From Korobacter sp963758505 (GTDB lineage Bacteria > Acidobacteriota > Terriglobia > Terriglobales > Acidobacteriaceae): a stretch of DNA of 64,000 bases. Numbering within the stretch: position 1 is the stretch's first letter; every line of letters starts with the position of its first letter. Positions 1 to 8,392 of the stretch are shown in pieces. Made by a program: the position numbers and the translations under genes. The stretch is taken from the NCBI GenBank assembly GCA_963758505.1, contig CAVWVJ010000003.1, forward strand, positions 744,001 through 808,000, read 5' to 3'. Under the pieces are notes generated by a model, which was not told the origin of the DNA, did no database searches, and saw nothing but the letters and a program-made list of their open reading frames with translations.

Positions 1-160
1 CGAACCAGGGCTGCTCTTTCATCTCGACCGGCTCGGTTTCATAAAGCGAAGAGACTCGCGCAACCGTGCCTGCTTCCCGCAGCCGTGAAATCGCCTCGCG
101 CAGGTTCGCTACTCGGTCCCCCAGATTTGACCCAAGCGAGAGATAGGCGCGATGTTCCAT
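1..160 (-). CDS. folK: FolK, 2-amino-4-hydroxy-6-hydroxymethyldihydropteridine diphosphokinase (3' part cut off)
   Basis: Only the first 53 codons lie in the window. The start is an ATG on the minus strand at 158-160 and the frame stays open to base 1. The protein begins MEHRAYLSLGSNLGDR, the signature LSLGSNLGDR opening of HPPK, followed by a run of Leu/Arg residues and SSLYETEPV, which matches the S-x-x-Y-E-T-x-P motif. The enzyme transfers pyrophosphate from ATP to 6-hydroxymethyl-7,8-dihydropterin in cytoplasmic folate synthesis. The family is about 160 aa long, so about two thirds are outside the window. The divergent neighbour is the PilZ gene. Confidence 0.9.
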   Translation of the reverse strand, partial: MEHRAYLSLGSNLGDRVANLREAISRLREAGTVARVSSLYETEPVEMKEQPWF

Positions 161-260
161 TTTCCCATTATGCGCCGCCCGTAAGACGCAAGGTAATCGT
201 GCGTCGGACGCATTACTTCCGGTAGTTGGAAGTTCGCGAAACCGAGGCTACTATGCCCGG

Positions 261-947
261 GTGGGACTGAGTGCGCTCTTGTTGTCACGCGACGCGGCGG
301 TGGTCGAATTGCTTCGGCCGCTCTTGCCGGAACTCGGTTTGAGCACGGACCAATGCAATTCTCCTGAGGTAGGCTGCCAGCGGCTTGCAAATCGGAAATA
401 CGAAGCCATCATCATCGATGCCGAGCTTCCCGGGGCCTTGGCTTTTATGGCTTCCCTGCGGCAGATGCCGACCGCCCGCCACGCGGTGGTCTTCTCCCTT
501 ACCAAATCGACTTCGATGACCGCGGCATTCCAGGCCGGGGCAAATTTTGTGCTCCCGAAACCACTCTCTGCCGAACGCGCCATGCGCAGCTTCCGTGCCG
601 CGCACGGCCTCATGATGGGCGAGCGCCGACGCTATTATCGTCACCCAGTCAGCCTGCCGGCGGTCCTCGCCTACGGCAACCAAATCCAGTCCGTGCTTCT
701 CACGAACTTGAGCGAAGGCGGAATGGCGATCGCGATCTCTGCGCCGCTGGCGAGTGGGCAGATGTTGAAATGGAAATTTGCGCTGCCCGAAAGCAATCTC
801 TGCCTGGAAGGTAAGGGCGAAGTTAGCTGGACCGATGCCCGCGGCAATGCCGGCGTCCGCTTCGTGCATATTCCCCGGCCGTACAAGCTGCTGCTGGAAG
901 AATGGTTAGCCGGACGAGCACAAGAGGACCGGCAGGAGCTTTCCTGA
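261..947 (+). CDS. Receiver-like plus PilZ domain protein
   Basis: A 228-aa protein starting at GTG 261; the upstream ATG at 253 is out because it meets a stop after five codons. The N-terminal about 115 residues resemble a response-regulator receiver fold: IIIDAELPG carries an Asp at the usual phosphorylation place and LPKPLS gives the conserved Lys. The C-terminal half is a PilZ domain: RRRYYRHPV supplies the RxxxR c-di-GMP motif and NLSEGGMAI the (D/N)xSxxG motif. Likely role: soluble c-di-GMP effector linked to phospho-signalling, for example motility or secretion. The pairing of domains is seen in the sequence; the output is not. Confidence 0.85.
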   Translation: MGLSALLLSRDAAVVELLRPLLPELGLSTDQCNSPEVGCQRLANRKYEAIIIDAELPGALAFMASLRQMPTARHAVVFSLTKSTSMTAAFQAGANFVLPKPLSAERAMRSFRAAHGLMMGERRRYYRHPVSLPAVLAYGNQIQSVLLTNLSEGGMAIAISAPLASGQMLKWKFALPESNLCLEGKGEVSWTDARGNAGVRFVHIPRPYKLLLEEWLAGRAQEDRQELS

Positions 948-960
948 TTTTTGAGTAGAT

Positions 961-1872
961 CTACAGCCGCTCGGCGAGAGGCGCAGCGTCTCCGGCGAGC
1001 GGAATCTCATGCCCGTCGTCTTCCTCAACGGTCGATTCCTGCCAGAAAGATTGATCGCGCAGAATCTTCGAAACCAGCGCCGTGTGCATGGCGTGCCCGG
1101 CGCGGTCCGCGACAATGCGCCCCAGCAGCCGCCGGCCCAGCAGAGCCAGGTCTCCGATCAGGTCGAGCACCTTGTGCCGAACAAACTCGTCGTCGTAGCG
1201 CAACGGCGGATTCTGGATCCCGGTGTCGGTCAGCACGATGGCGTTCGCCTCCGAAGCACCGCGTATCAAACCCATGTTCAGCATCTGGTCGCGGTCGCGC
1301 AGGAACCCGAAGGTTCGCGCCGAAGCGATCTCGCGCAGGAAATTTCCGTTCGACAGCTCGACTTCGAAATTCTCGCGCCCAATCAGCGGGTGCGGAAAGT
1401 TGATGGCGTAACTGACCGAGTAACCGTCGTACGGATAAACCGCGATGAATTTATCCCCGTCCCGCAACTCGATGGGCTTCACGATGCGGATGTAGGTGCG
1501 CTTTCGCCGCTGCTTGCGCGTGCCTGCGCGCACGATCATCTCGACAAACGGCTGCGCGCTGCCATCGAGGATCGGCAGCTCCAGGTTATCGATCTCTACC
1601 ACGGCGTTATCGATGCCCATCCCGATGAACGCCGACAGCAAGTGCTCGGTCGTCGAAATCAGGACGCCTTTTTTCATCAGGCTGGTGGCATAGCTGACTT
1701 TCGCAACGTTGCGGCCCGTGGCTTCGATCTCGAAGCTGTCGAGGTCGGTGCGACGAAACACGATGCCGCTGCCCGCGGATGCCGGCACCATGCGCAGACG
1801 CACCGGGGCGCCGCTATGCAGCCCCACTCCGTGGCACTCCACCGGAATGCGAATTGTTTGCTCGAAACTCAA
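961..1872 (-). CDS. lpxC: UDP-3-O-acyl-N-acetylglucosamine deacetylase LpxC
   Basis: 303 aa, matching the usual length of about 305. LpxC removes the N-acetyl group from UDP-3-O-acyl-GlcNAc, the committed zinc-dependent cytoplasmic step of lipid A synthesis. Visible motifs: STTEHLLSAF, giving the catalytic Glu76 and zinc ligand His77; HKVLDLIGDL, giving zinc ligands His233 and Asp237; and GHAMHTAL near 259-266 with the active-site His. All catalytic residues are present. It stands alone here rather than with lpxA/fabZ, and its 3' end faces the convergent PilZ gene 13 bp away. It supports a Gram-negative, lipid A-making host. Confidence 0.97.
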   Translation of the reverse strand: MSFEQTIRIPVECHGVGLHSGAPVRLRMVPASAGSGIVFRRTDLDSFEIEATGRNVAKVSYATSLMKKGVLISTTEHLLSAFIGMGIDNAVVEIDNLELPILDGSAQPFVEMIVRAGTRKQRRKRTYIRIVKPIELRDGDKFIAVYPYDGYSVSYAINFPHPLIGRENFEVELSNGNFLREIASARTFGFLRDRDQMLNMGLIRGASEANAIVLTDTGIQNPPLRYDDEFVRHKVLDLIGDLALLGRRLLGRIVADRAGHAMHTALVSKILRDQSFWQESTVEEDDGHEIPLAGDAAPLAERL

Positions 1873-1997
1873 ATAGCGTTCGTATGTGTCGGACTGTTAA
1901 TAGATTACAGTCCCGAGCGGCTCTTTGGCTGTGGTTATTCAGCCACAAAACAGGGGGAGGTTTGTGGCAATTTAGCCTCGCCTGGGGTCACTCGTTC

Positions 1998-2003
1998 TAC
2001 AAT
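1998..2003 (+). promoter_or_regulatory. -10-like hexamer six bases before the antiporter start
   Basis: TACAAT ends six bases before the ATG at 2010. A sigma70 start about 7 nt downstream of this box would fall on or next to the start codon, giving a leaderless mRNA. No Shine-Dalgarno sequence lies in the six-base gap. No good -35 box was seen at 16-18 bp. See the finding on leaderless starts. Confidence 0.45.
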
Positions 2004-2009
2004 CCCGCC

Positions 2010-3143
2010 ATGGCCGGAGCACACGATTTCTCGAAACTATTGATCGAGTTAGGCGGCGCTTTGGTCGGCCTTGCCGTCCTGGCGCGCATCGCCAGCCGCT
2101 GGGGCATCTCTTCGATTCCGCTCTATCTCCTCGGAGGCCTCGCATTCGGTCGCGGAGGCCTTGCCCCGCTGGATTTGAGCCATGACTTCATTGGGACCGG
2201 CGCGGAGATTGGCGTTCTTCTGCTCCTGTTCATGTTGGGACTGGAGTATAGCGGCGATCAACTTGGCGATAGCCTGCGCACCGGGATTCCCTCCGGCGTC
2301 GTCGATTTCCTTTTCAACTTTTCTCCGGGCCTGATTGCGGGCTTGCTGTTCAGATGGAAGGTACTGCCTGCGGTTCTGCTCGGCGGCGCAACCTGGGTAT
2401 CGTCGTCCGGGATCATCGCCAAGGTTCTCACCGATCTCGGCCGGCAATCGAACCCCGAAATGCCGCAAATCCTGTCGATCCTCGTCTTCGAAGATCTCGC
2501 TATGGCTATCTATCTGCCGATCGTCGCCGTATTAGCGGCGGGAGGCGGCTCGGGGCGCATTGCAACCGACGTCAGTATCGCAATAGGGGCGGTGATGATC
2601 GTGCTCTTCGTCGCGCTGCGCTTCGGCCGGCAATGGAGCGCCGCCGTCGCGCATGAGTCCGACGAGATCGTCCTGCTCTCGACCTTCGGCACGGTATTGC
2701 TGGTCGCCGGGTTGGCGCAGAAGGTCCAGGTCTCCGCCGCGATCGGAGCTTTCCTCGTCGGCATCGCCGTTTCCGGCCCCATCAGCGAACAATCACATCG
2801 CCTGCTCTCACCGTTGCGCGATCTTTTCGCGGCAATCTTTTTCTTTTTCTTCGGGATGGAGATCGACCCCCACGAACTTCCCCGGGTGATACCCGCTGCG
2901 CTCTTGCTTGCGGCCGCGACGGCGTTCACCAAAGTTGCCACAGGCTACTGGGCCGGGCGTCGCGCCGGCGTCGAGAAGCGCGCTCGCTGGCGGGCTGGGG
3001 TAGCCCTCATCGCGCGCGGAGAATTTTCCATGGTAATCGCCGCCCTTGGCACCGCCCTGGAACCCGCCCTGGGCCCGTTCTCGGCGGCCTACATCCTGCT
3101 GCTGGCGATTGCCGGCCCGGTGATCGCGCGACTGGTGAAGTAG
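2010..3143 (+). CDS. CPA2-type cation:proton antiporter (KefB/NapA-like membrane domain)
   Basis: 377 aa with about 11-12 hydrophobic segments. The start chosen is ATG 2010 (MAGAHDFSKLL); an upstream frame extension to 1779 runs antisense over lpxC and is unlikely. Family marks include LLLFMLGLEYS in the early core, WVSSSGIIAKVL and LVFEDLAMAIYLP (the E-D pair expected in the ion-binding region of CPA2 transporters), SAAIGAFLVGIAVS and ALIARGEFSMV near the end. There is no C-terminal TrkA-N/RCK nucleotide-binding domain, unlike KefB/KefC, so it is the short form. It probably exchanges Na+ or K+ for protons at the inner membrane. Confidence 0.9.
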   Translation: MAGAHDFSKLLIELGGALVGLAVLARIASRWGISSIPLYLLGGLAFGRGGLAPLDLSHDFIGTGAEIGVLLLLFMLGLEYSGDQLGDSLRTGIPSGVVDFLFNFSPGLIAGLLFRWKVLPAVLLGGATWVSSSGIIAKVLTDLGRQSNPEMPQILSILVFEDLAMAIYLPIVAVLAAGGGSGRIATDVSIAIGAVMIVLFVALRFGRQWSAAVAHESDEIVLLSTFGTVLLVAGLAQKVQVSAAIGAFLVGIAVSGPISEQSHRLLSPLRDLFAAIFFFFFGMEIDPHELPRVIPAALLLAAATAFTKVATGYWAGRRAGVEKRARWRAGVALIARGEFSMVIAALGTALEPALGPFSAAYILLLAIAGPVIARLVK

Positions 3144-3157
3144 GGCAGCTCGCTGGA

Positions 3158-3772
3158 TTACTTCGCTCGTACCTTCACAAATGTACCCTCCGGTAGTTTC
3201 GTTCCGAGAAACTGCACCACGCCGTCTTTCACGATGCCATTCACTTCCAGCGGCTGCTTTTCATACTGGCGCGCTTCTGTCGGGCGCACAATCTCGCCGG
3301 ACTTCCGTCCCATCCCGCGGTCCATCGCCTCGTTCGCCAACGCGTCGGCTTCCTTGTTACCGCCACGCAGGGTGTGCTCGATGCGAAACCAGTCGAGAGA
3401 GCGGATCATCACCCGCGCACGGCTGTAGAGGTCCTGCAGGTTCGGGGATTTGACCTTGTACTCGCCACGGATCTGCTTCACCAGCAGCTCCGAATCGGCC
3501 ACGACCTTGAGCGCGCGGAAACCATGCTTGACGGCATAATCGAGCGCCGCCAACAGGCCGGAGTATTCCGCCACGTTGTTCGTCTGGTGGCCGAGGTATC
3601 CGCTGAGCTGATCGACCTTCTTGCCCGACTCCTCTTCCAACACCACACCAAACCCAGCCGGACCCGGATTGCCGCGCGCTCCCCCATCGACATGCGCGAT
3701 GAGCACTTTTGCAGGCTTCTTGGGACCGGGGTCTGCTTCGGAAGGGAACAACGGCTCAGACTTCGAAATCAT
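3158..3772 (-). CDS. rnhA: RNase HI-like ribonuclease with C-terminal extension
   Basis: 204 aa. RNase HI cleaves the RNA strand of RNA:DNA hybrids. The four acidic catalytic residues are visible: Asp29 in HVDGGARGNPGP, Glu69 in NVAEYSGLLAAL, Asp93 in VADSELLVKQ and Asp143 in NKEADALANEA. This form lacks the basic protrusion of the E. coli enzyme and resembles the shorter bacterial/archaeal type. About 50 residues follow the catalytic core, ending in a small basic domain (VNGIVKDGVVQFLGTKLP...), whose role I cannot name. Converges with the antiporter gene, 14 bp apart. Confidence 0.93.
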   Translation of the reverse strand: MISKSEPLFPSEADPGPKKPAKVLIAHVDGGARGNPGPAGFGVVLEEESGKKVDQLSGYLGHQTNNVAEYSGLLAALDYAVKHGFRALKVVADSELLVKQIRGEYKVKSPNLQDLYSRARVMIRSLDWFRIEHTLRGGNKEADALANEAMDRGMGRKSGEIVRPTEARQYEKQPLEVNGIVKDGVVQFLGTKLPEGTFVKVRAK

Positions 3773-3782
3773 GCAGCGAGTC

Positions 3783-3817
3783 TAAATGAAAAGGGCGATG
3801 ACTTTTGCCATCGCCCT
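3783..3817 (-). terminator. Rho-independent terminator of the zinc-ribbon gene (minus strand)
   Basis: AGGGCGATG (3792-3800) and CATCGCCCT (3809-3817) form a perfect 9-bp stem with an 8-nt loop. Read on the minus strand the stem is followed by TTTCATTTAGA, a broken U-tract. It sits between the 3' end of the zinc-ribbon gene and the start of the RNase H gene. Confidence 0.7.
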
Positions 3818-3866
3818 CAGTTCGTCCCGCGGCGAGCCGCATACAAGCCCGTCGCTCCCACGCCGC

Positions 3867-3914
3867 CTCTTGTCATCGCGAGACGCCGCGGTTGCGCCGT
3901 GGCAACCTGCTGTT
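3867..3914. repeat. Dispersed palindromic repeat abutting a stop codon
   Basis: Begins CTCTTGTCAT and ends CTGCTGTT, like the units at 12470-13003, 24371-24416 and 41794-41848. The middle (GCGAGACGCCGCGG...GTGGCAAC) can fold on itself. Its CTGCTGTT end touches the stop codon of the minus-strand gene 3914-4414. Confidence 0.65.
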
Positions 3915-4414
3915 CATGCTGCTCGTCGTGATTCCTCTTCGTATTCACGTTCCGAGGTCGCAGGCAGCAGCGTCCACAATCCATAAATCCCGAGAGCCGT
4001 GCCGAAGGGAACATTGAACAACGCCAGGAACGAAAGCACGATGGTAAGCATGCGCGCCCAGCTCTCACGCTGCAGCAAGCCCCATCCCGCGATGAAGCCG
4101 AGAGCCGCCTTCGCCAAGATGCAGAAACCAATAAAGATTAAAAATGGGTGCAGGAACGCGGGAGGCGCATTGGCTCCCATATCTACAAATCTGTGCCGTG
4201 CGAAAATCGTATTGGCAACGATAAATAGAGCAACGCCGCCCACTGCGTTGAGTGCCGACAGCGCCAGCCACAGGATCCCAAGCAGGCGCACATGCTGCTG
4301 CACGCGACTCGGTATCAGGTAAACCGGCGCAACCGCCCCCAGTAACTCCTTACCACATCTCCCACACACCCGTTGCCCTGGCGGCACCGCAGCTCCGCAT
4401 GCATTGCAAAACAT
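3914..4414 (-). CDS. Zinc-ribbon membrane protein, function unknown
   Basis: 166 aa. The N-terminus is a CxxC...CxxC zinc ribbon (MFCNACG...RVCGRCG, residues 3-21). It is followed by about three or four hydrophobic segments: ILWLALSALNAVGGVALFIV near 47-66, LHPFLIFIGFCILAKAALG near 86-107, and MLTIVLSFLALFNVPFG near 121-138. The tail is acidic/basic (SEREYEEESRRAA). The layout matches small zinc-ribbon membrane proteins of Acidobacteria. No enzymatic motif was seen. The 3' end touches a dispersed repeat and a terminator lies just beyond it. Confidence 0.8.
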   Translation of the reverse strand: MFCNACGAAVPPGQRVCGRCGKELLGAVAPVYLIPSRVQQHVRLLGILWLALSALNAVGGVALFIVANTIFARHRFVDMGANAPPAFLHPFLIFIGFCILAKAALGFIAGWGLLQRESWARMLTIVLSFLALFNVPFGTALGIYGLWTLLPATSEREYEEESRRAA

Positions 4415-4478
4415 AAGGCCTCCTGTTCACTGATACGCAGACCGCGAGCGGTTGGTTCCCCTCGCCCTCGACGACGTT

Positions 4479-4880
4479 TTAACTCGTTGCAACCGAAGGC
4501 TCGCCAGCCTTCCGGCCGGCCAGCAGCAGTCCGATCCAGCAGCTCACCGGCCAGGTCAGCAGCCAGGACAGCCAGTACCAGTGGGGCCAGCCCTTGCTCC
4601 AGTTGGGAATCGTCGCAGCCAGTCCCATGGCCTCGCCAAGGATAAAGAACCAGAGCACATGGCGCGCCGCGCGGCCCGGAGCGAATCGGGCGCAGATCCA
4701 TGCGCAGAAGATTGAGACAACGACAAACAGAGCGGTGCTCGCCATGAGCGGGGTGTTGGAAGGAATATGGCCCCGGACGAAATCGCCGGGGAACAAGCGC
4801 GAGAGCAATGGATCGCTGGCGAAGACGAGAACCACGGAAAGCAGATAGCTACCAAGGACGACCGCTATGGACTTCACCAT
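4479..4880 (-). CDS. Small four-helix membrane protein, unknown function
   Basis: 133 aa with four hydrophobic stretches: SIAVVLGSYLLSVVLVFA (4-21), MASTALFVVVSIFCAWICA (46-64), HVLWFFILGEAMGLAATIP (74-92) and WLSWLLTWPVSCWIGLLLAG (103-122). No recognised motif. On the same strand as the zinc-ribbon gene, which starts 64 bp downstream, so the two may be co-transcribed. The start ATG is preceded on the minus strand by a GGAGGTGT-like stretch, a good ribosome-binding site. Confidence 0.75.
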   Translation of the reverse strand: MVKSIAVVLGSYLLSVVLVFASDPLLSRLFPGDFVRGHIPSNTPLMASTALFVVVSIFCAWICARFAPGRAARHVLWFFILGEAMGLAATIPNWSKGWPHWYWLSWLLTWPVSCWIGLLLAGRKAGEPSVATS

Positions 4881-5199
4881 CGGTACACCTCCAGGCAGGA
4901 TAGGAAACCCAAGGATCTATTCTCGATAAACGCTGCGATAAATAATTGACCCGCAGATGTGGAATGCACGAGCACCCTGGCTCTTTGCCACTTCGAGATT
5001 GCGCAGCGAGTCTAATGCAAGAATTGGTTTCGATCTATGCCAGAGTAGCTCTTTGATGGTAGGATTCTCCACTCTGCCAGGGTTTCCCTTGGTTCGCCAA
5101 CTGCTGAAATCAACAACTCCCGTTTCCTCTGCACCGGCCAAAGCAGTCGAAATCCCCGTTGGGCCTGTTCCGCGAACGTTCGAACTTACCGGAGTAACC

Positions 5200-6564
5200 A
5201 TGATCCGTCGTCTCATTCTTTTCACGGCCGTTGTTTCCCTATTCGCCGCATTCGCGCAGGCTCAACCGTCGTTGCCTTCGAGCTTCCAGGCGAAAACCAT
5301 CCACAGCCCGGAGGGAGCCGATATCTTCGTCCGATGGGGAGGAGGGGGGCCGGTCGTGCTGCTCATCCATGGTTACGCCGAGAACAGCGACTCCTGGGCG
5401 CCGCTGGCGGCGGACCTGATGAAGGATCACACCGTGATCGTTCCGGATTTGCGCGGGATTGGACGATCCTCAATCACGCCAGGCGGTTACGACAAAAAGA
5501 CGCAAGCCAAAGATATGCGCGCAGTTGTAACCGGGCTGGGATTCGATCGCACTTTCGTCGTGGCGCACGACATTGGAAACATGGTCGCCTACGCCTACGC
5601 CGCAACGTATCCCGACAAAGTCGAAAGCCTTACCGTGATCGATGCGCCAATTCCGGGGATCGCGCCTTGGCCGGAGATTCTGCAAAATCCCGGTGTGTGG
5701 CACTTCAACTTTCATGGGCCGGACGCGGAGCGCCTCGTGGAAGGCCGTGAGCGTATTTACTTCGATCGAATCTGGAACGACTTCAGCGCCGACCCTTCGA
5801 AGCCCGACGAGGCAACGAGAAACTTCTTCACGGCGACCTATGCCCGGCCCGGCGGAATGCGCGCCGGATTCGCGCAGTTCACCGCATTTTCTCAGGACGC
5901 CAAGGACAACAAGCTCTTCGAGCAGGTGAAACTGAAAATGCCCGTGCTGGCGGTGGGCGGAGAAAAGTCGTTCGGACCGTTACAGGCGGTCATCATGCGC
6001 AATGTGGCGCTTAATGTCCAGGAGGCCGTGATTCCGAACTCCGGACACTGGGTAATGGAGGAAAGTCCGGACTACACCGTAGCTCTGATCAGAAAGTTTC
6101 TGGATTCTCCGCACCCGGCCGCTGCCGAGACGAAAGACACTCCCAGCAGCGAAGGCGAAGAGCGTATAACTCCCGCCGAGTACAAGTTCCCCAGCCGGGC
6201 AAATCCGGGGACCGGAAGCTCAGGGGTTGCCGGAATTCAGACCGTCGTCCTCAAGGGCGATCCGAACGCGGACGGAATCTACACCATCATGCTTCGCGTG
6301 CCACCACACACCCAGATTGCGGCTCATTCCCACCGCGACGACCGGGTCGCCACGGTAATTTCGGGCACGTGGCACATTGGGTATGGGGACCGCCGGGACG
6401 CTGCAAAACTGAAAGCGCTTCCTCCTGGCAGCTTTTACACCGAACCAGCCGGCAGAACGCATTTTGCAGAAACGGGTGAGGAAGCTGTGGTGGTCCAAAT
6501 TACAGGATATGGCCCATCGTCCACTGACTACGTGGACCCAGCGCAAGACCCGCGCAAACACTGA
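5200..6564 (+). CDS. Secreted alpha/beta hydrolase (epoxide-hydrolase type) fused to a cupin domain
   Basis: 454 aa from ATG 5200, chosen because GGAG sits six bases upstream and a signal peptide follows at once (MIRRLILFTAVVSLFAAFAQA, cut after about residue 21). Residues 30-300 are an alpha/beta hydrolase: LLIHGYAENSDSW oxyanion loop, VPDLRGIGRS, and VVAHDIGNMVAY, where Asp124 replaces Ser as nucleophile, as in epoxide hydrolases and haloalkane/haloacetate dehalogenases; His283 is in NSGHWVMEE. Residues about 325-450 are a cupin: HSHRDDRVATVISG then LPPGSFYTEPAGRTHFAET. The linker is acidic and Pro-rich. The substrate is unknown; the fusion is unusual. Confidence 0.85.
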   Translation: MIRRLILFTAVVSLFAAFAQAQPSLPSSFQAKTIHSPEGADIFVRWGGGGPVVLLIHGYAENSDSWAPLAADLMKDHTVIVPDLRGIGRSSITPGGYDKKTQAKDMRAVVTGLGFDRTFVVAHDIGNMVAYAYAATYPDKVESLTVIDAPIPGIAPWPEILQNPGVWHFNFHGPDAERLVEGRERIYFDRIWNDFSADPSKPDEATRNFFTATYARPGGMRAGFAQFTAFSQDAKDNKLFEQVKLKMPVLAVGGEKSFGPLQAVIMRNVALNVQEAVIPNSGHWVMEESPDYTVALIRKFLDSPHPAAAETKDTPSSEGEERITPAEYKFPSRANPGTGSSGVAGIQTVVLKGDPNADGIYTIMLRVPPHTQIAAHSHRDDRVATVISGTWHIGYGDRRDAAKLKALPPGSFYTEPAGRTHFAETGEEAVVVQITGYGPSSTDYVDPAQDPRKH

Positions 6565-6614
6565 TGAATTTACCGGTGTTCACCGAGCCAGACGCGCCCG
6601 CTCTCCGTCGGGCC

Positions 6615-7376
6615 CTATCTTCCCGTCCTCAGCCGCACCGCAAGATATTCGGGAAGGTCGGCGGCGAGAATGCGATGCTGTGCCAGCTCTACCGGATAGG
6701 GAACGCGGTGATAGGTCACCGAGCTCGCATCTGTGTCGAAGAGTGCAAATCCGGCGCGCCAGTCGCCGTCGCGAGGCTGTCCGATCGACCCCGGATTCAC
6801 CAGGTACCGTGATTCTGGAAGCAGCGGCAGCTCCCACGTTTCTTCGTCTCTCAGACCTTTGTAGCTCGGACGCAGCGCCTCCACATAGTCCTTGCGGTAA
6901 ATGTAACCGCCCTGCACGTGGGTGTGCCCGTAGAAGGTGAGCTGCAAGCCATCGTCGCGAAAGACTTCGAACGCCGCCGCGCTCGAAAGCAGGTAATCGT
7001 CTTCGTCGATGGGCGAACCGTGCACGCACTGGGCCCGGTTGTATTCGGGAACTTCGATGGGGCCCGGGTGCAGTTGGCGAACCCACTCGCGGTTCTTGTC
7101 GGTCAGCGTATCCATCGTCCAACTGACTGCACGATCGGCTACTGCATTGAAGCCGAAGGTGTCGCCAATTCCCGAGCAAGCCTTGTCGTGGTTGCCACGG
7201 ACGATCGGGCCGTTCAGCCCGCTCGCGATCTCCACCACTTCGTTGGGACTGGCGCCGTAGCCGACGACATCGCCGAGGTTGAGCACGTAGTCGTGCGCGG
7301 GCGCGGCCGCGAGCGCGGTCTGCAAGGCTTCCAGGTTGCTGTGAATGTCACTGATGATCAGGTAACGCATGCGCAA
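6615..7376 (-). CDS. Calcineurin-like metallophosphoesterase
   Basis: 253 aa. The metal-binding motifs are in order: SDIHSN (Asp9/His11 region), NLGDVVGYG (GDxxG), RGNHD (GNHD), then VHGSP and YGHTHVQGG (GHTH) plus VNPGSIGQPRD near 195-205. This is the small YfcE/diadenosine-tetraphosphatase-like branch, using two divalent metals to hydrolyse phosphoesters in the cytoplasm. It lies 35 bp downstream of the OppD-like ATPase on the same strand and may share its transcript, with no obvious pathway link. MRMRY offers two Met starts; the second would remove two residues only. Confidence 0.9.
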   Translation of the reverse strand: MRMRYLIISDIHSNLEALQTALAAAPAHDYVLNLGDVVGYGASPNEVVEIASGLNGPIVRGNHDKACSGIGDTFGFNAVADRAVSWTMDTLTDKNREWVRQLHPGPIEVPEYNRAQCVHGSPIDEDDYLLSSAAAFEVFRDDGLQLTFYGHTHVQGGYIYRKDYVEALRPSYKGLRDEETWELPLLPESRYLVNPGSIGQPRDGDWRAGFALFDTDASSVTYHRVPYPVELAQHRILAADLPEYLAVRLRTGR

Positions 7377-7411
7377 TGATGGCGAAGCCCGGCATTATTC
7401 ACCGGGCCCTG

Positions 7412-8392
7412 CTAGCTTACAACTTTTTTCTGCACAACCGGGCACCGGGCCCAATGTCCCGGAGCAATTTCTAGCAACGGCGGACCCATCTGGGCACATT
7501 CCGCGACCCTCCACCTGCAACGCGGCTCGAAGCTGCACCCCACCCGCCGCGACGCAAGATTGGGCACGCCCCCCTCGATCGTCCGCAACGGCTGCTTGCG
7601 GTCCGTACGCAGCGTCGGCACTGAATTGAGCAGCCCGCGGGTGTAAGGGTGGGCCGGAGAATGGAACACGTCGCTGGCTGTGCCGATCTCCACGATCTCT
7701 CCCGCATACATCACCGCAACCCGATCGGCAATCTGCGATACCACTGCGAGATCGTGCGAGATGAACAGCATCGCCAGCCCATGCCGCCGTCGCAACTCGT
7801 TCAGCAATTCCAGGATCTGGGCCTGGATGGTGACGTCCAGGGCCGTCGTCGGCTCATCCGCAATCAGCAATCGCGGCCGGTTCACGATGGCCATCGCGAT
7901 CATCACCCTTTGGCGCATGCCCCCCGAAAGCTGGTGCGGATAATCGTGGGCGCGCTGCTCCGGATCGACAATCCCAACCTCCTTGAGGGAATCGACTGCC
8001 CGTCGCCATGCCTCGCTTTTTCGGATTCTCGATGAGTGGGCGAGCACGGCCTCCGCCACTTGGTCGCCGACCCGCAGGACCGGGTTCAACGCGGTCATGG
8101 GCTCCTGGAAGATCATCGAGATGGCCGAACCACGCAGCTCTCGCAGACGTTCGGGATCAAGCTCGGCCAGCGAGTGGCTGTCGAACTCCAGCTCTCCAGA
8201 GATCCGTGCTTGCGGCGCCAGAAGCCGCAGGATCGCGAGCGAGGTCACCGACTTCCCCGATCCCGACTCCCCGACGAGCCCAAGGGTCTCTCCGGCAGCA
8301 ATGGAAAAACTGACCTTGCGCACCGCTGCCCGCCAGATGTTTTCCACGGGAAACTCGATTTCCAGGTCACGGACGGTGAGTAGGGGAGCCAC
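7412..8392 (-). CDS. OppD/DppD-type ABC transporter ATPase (orphan)
   Basis: 326 aa. Walker A GESGSGKS (41-48), Q-loop FQEPMTALNP (about 95-104), signature LSGGMRQR (155-162), Walker B LLIADE (175-180) with TTALD, and switch His in LFISHDLAVV. The C-terminal oligopeptide-transporter extension is present, with Cys-rich CSFEPRCRWRVAEC, a segment that binds an iron-sulfur cluster in DppD relatives. It would power peptide, nickel or similar import from the cytoplasmic face. No permease, binding protein or OppF partner lies within reach in this window, so the rest of the transporter must be elsewhere. Confidence 0.93.
   Translation of the reverse strand: MAPLLTVRDLEIEFPVENIWRAAVRKVSFSIAAGETLGLVGESGSGKSVTSLAILRLLAPQARISGELEFDSHSLAELDPERLRELRGSAISMIFQEPMTALNPVLRVGDQVAEAVLAHSSRIRKSEAWRRAVDSLKEVGIVDPEQRAHDYPHQLSGGMRQRVMIAMAIVNRPRLLIADEPTTALDVTIQAQILELLNELRRRHGLAMLFISHDLAVVSQIADRVAVMYAGEIVEIGTASDVFHSPAHPYTRGLLNSVPTLRTDRKQPLRTIEGGVPNLASRRVGCSFEPRCRWRVAECAQMGPPLLEIAPGHWARCPVVQKKVVS

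Noticed and set aside
1009..2043. Long plus-strand frame antisense to lpxC
   Set aside because: It is the shadow of lpxC on the other strand, rich in His/Arg/Asp from the antisense codon pattern.
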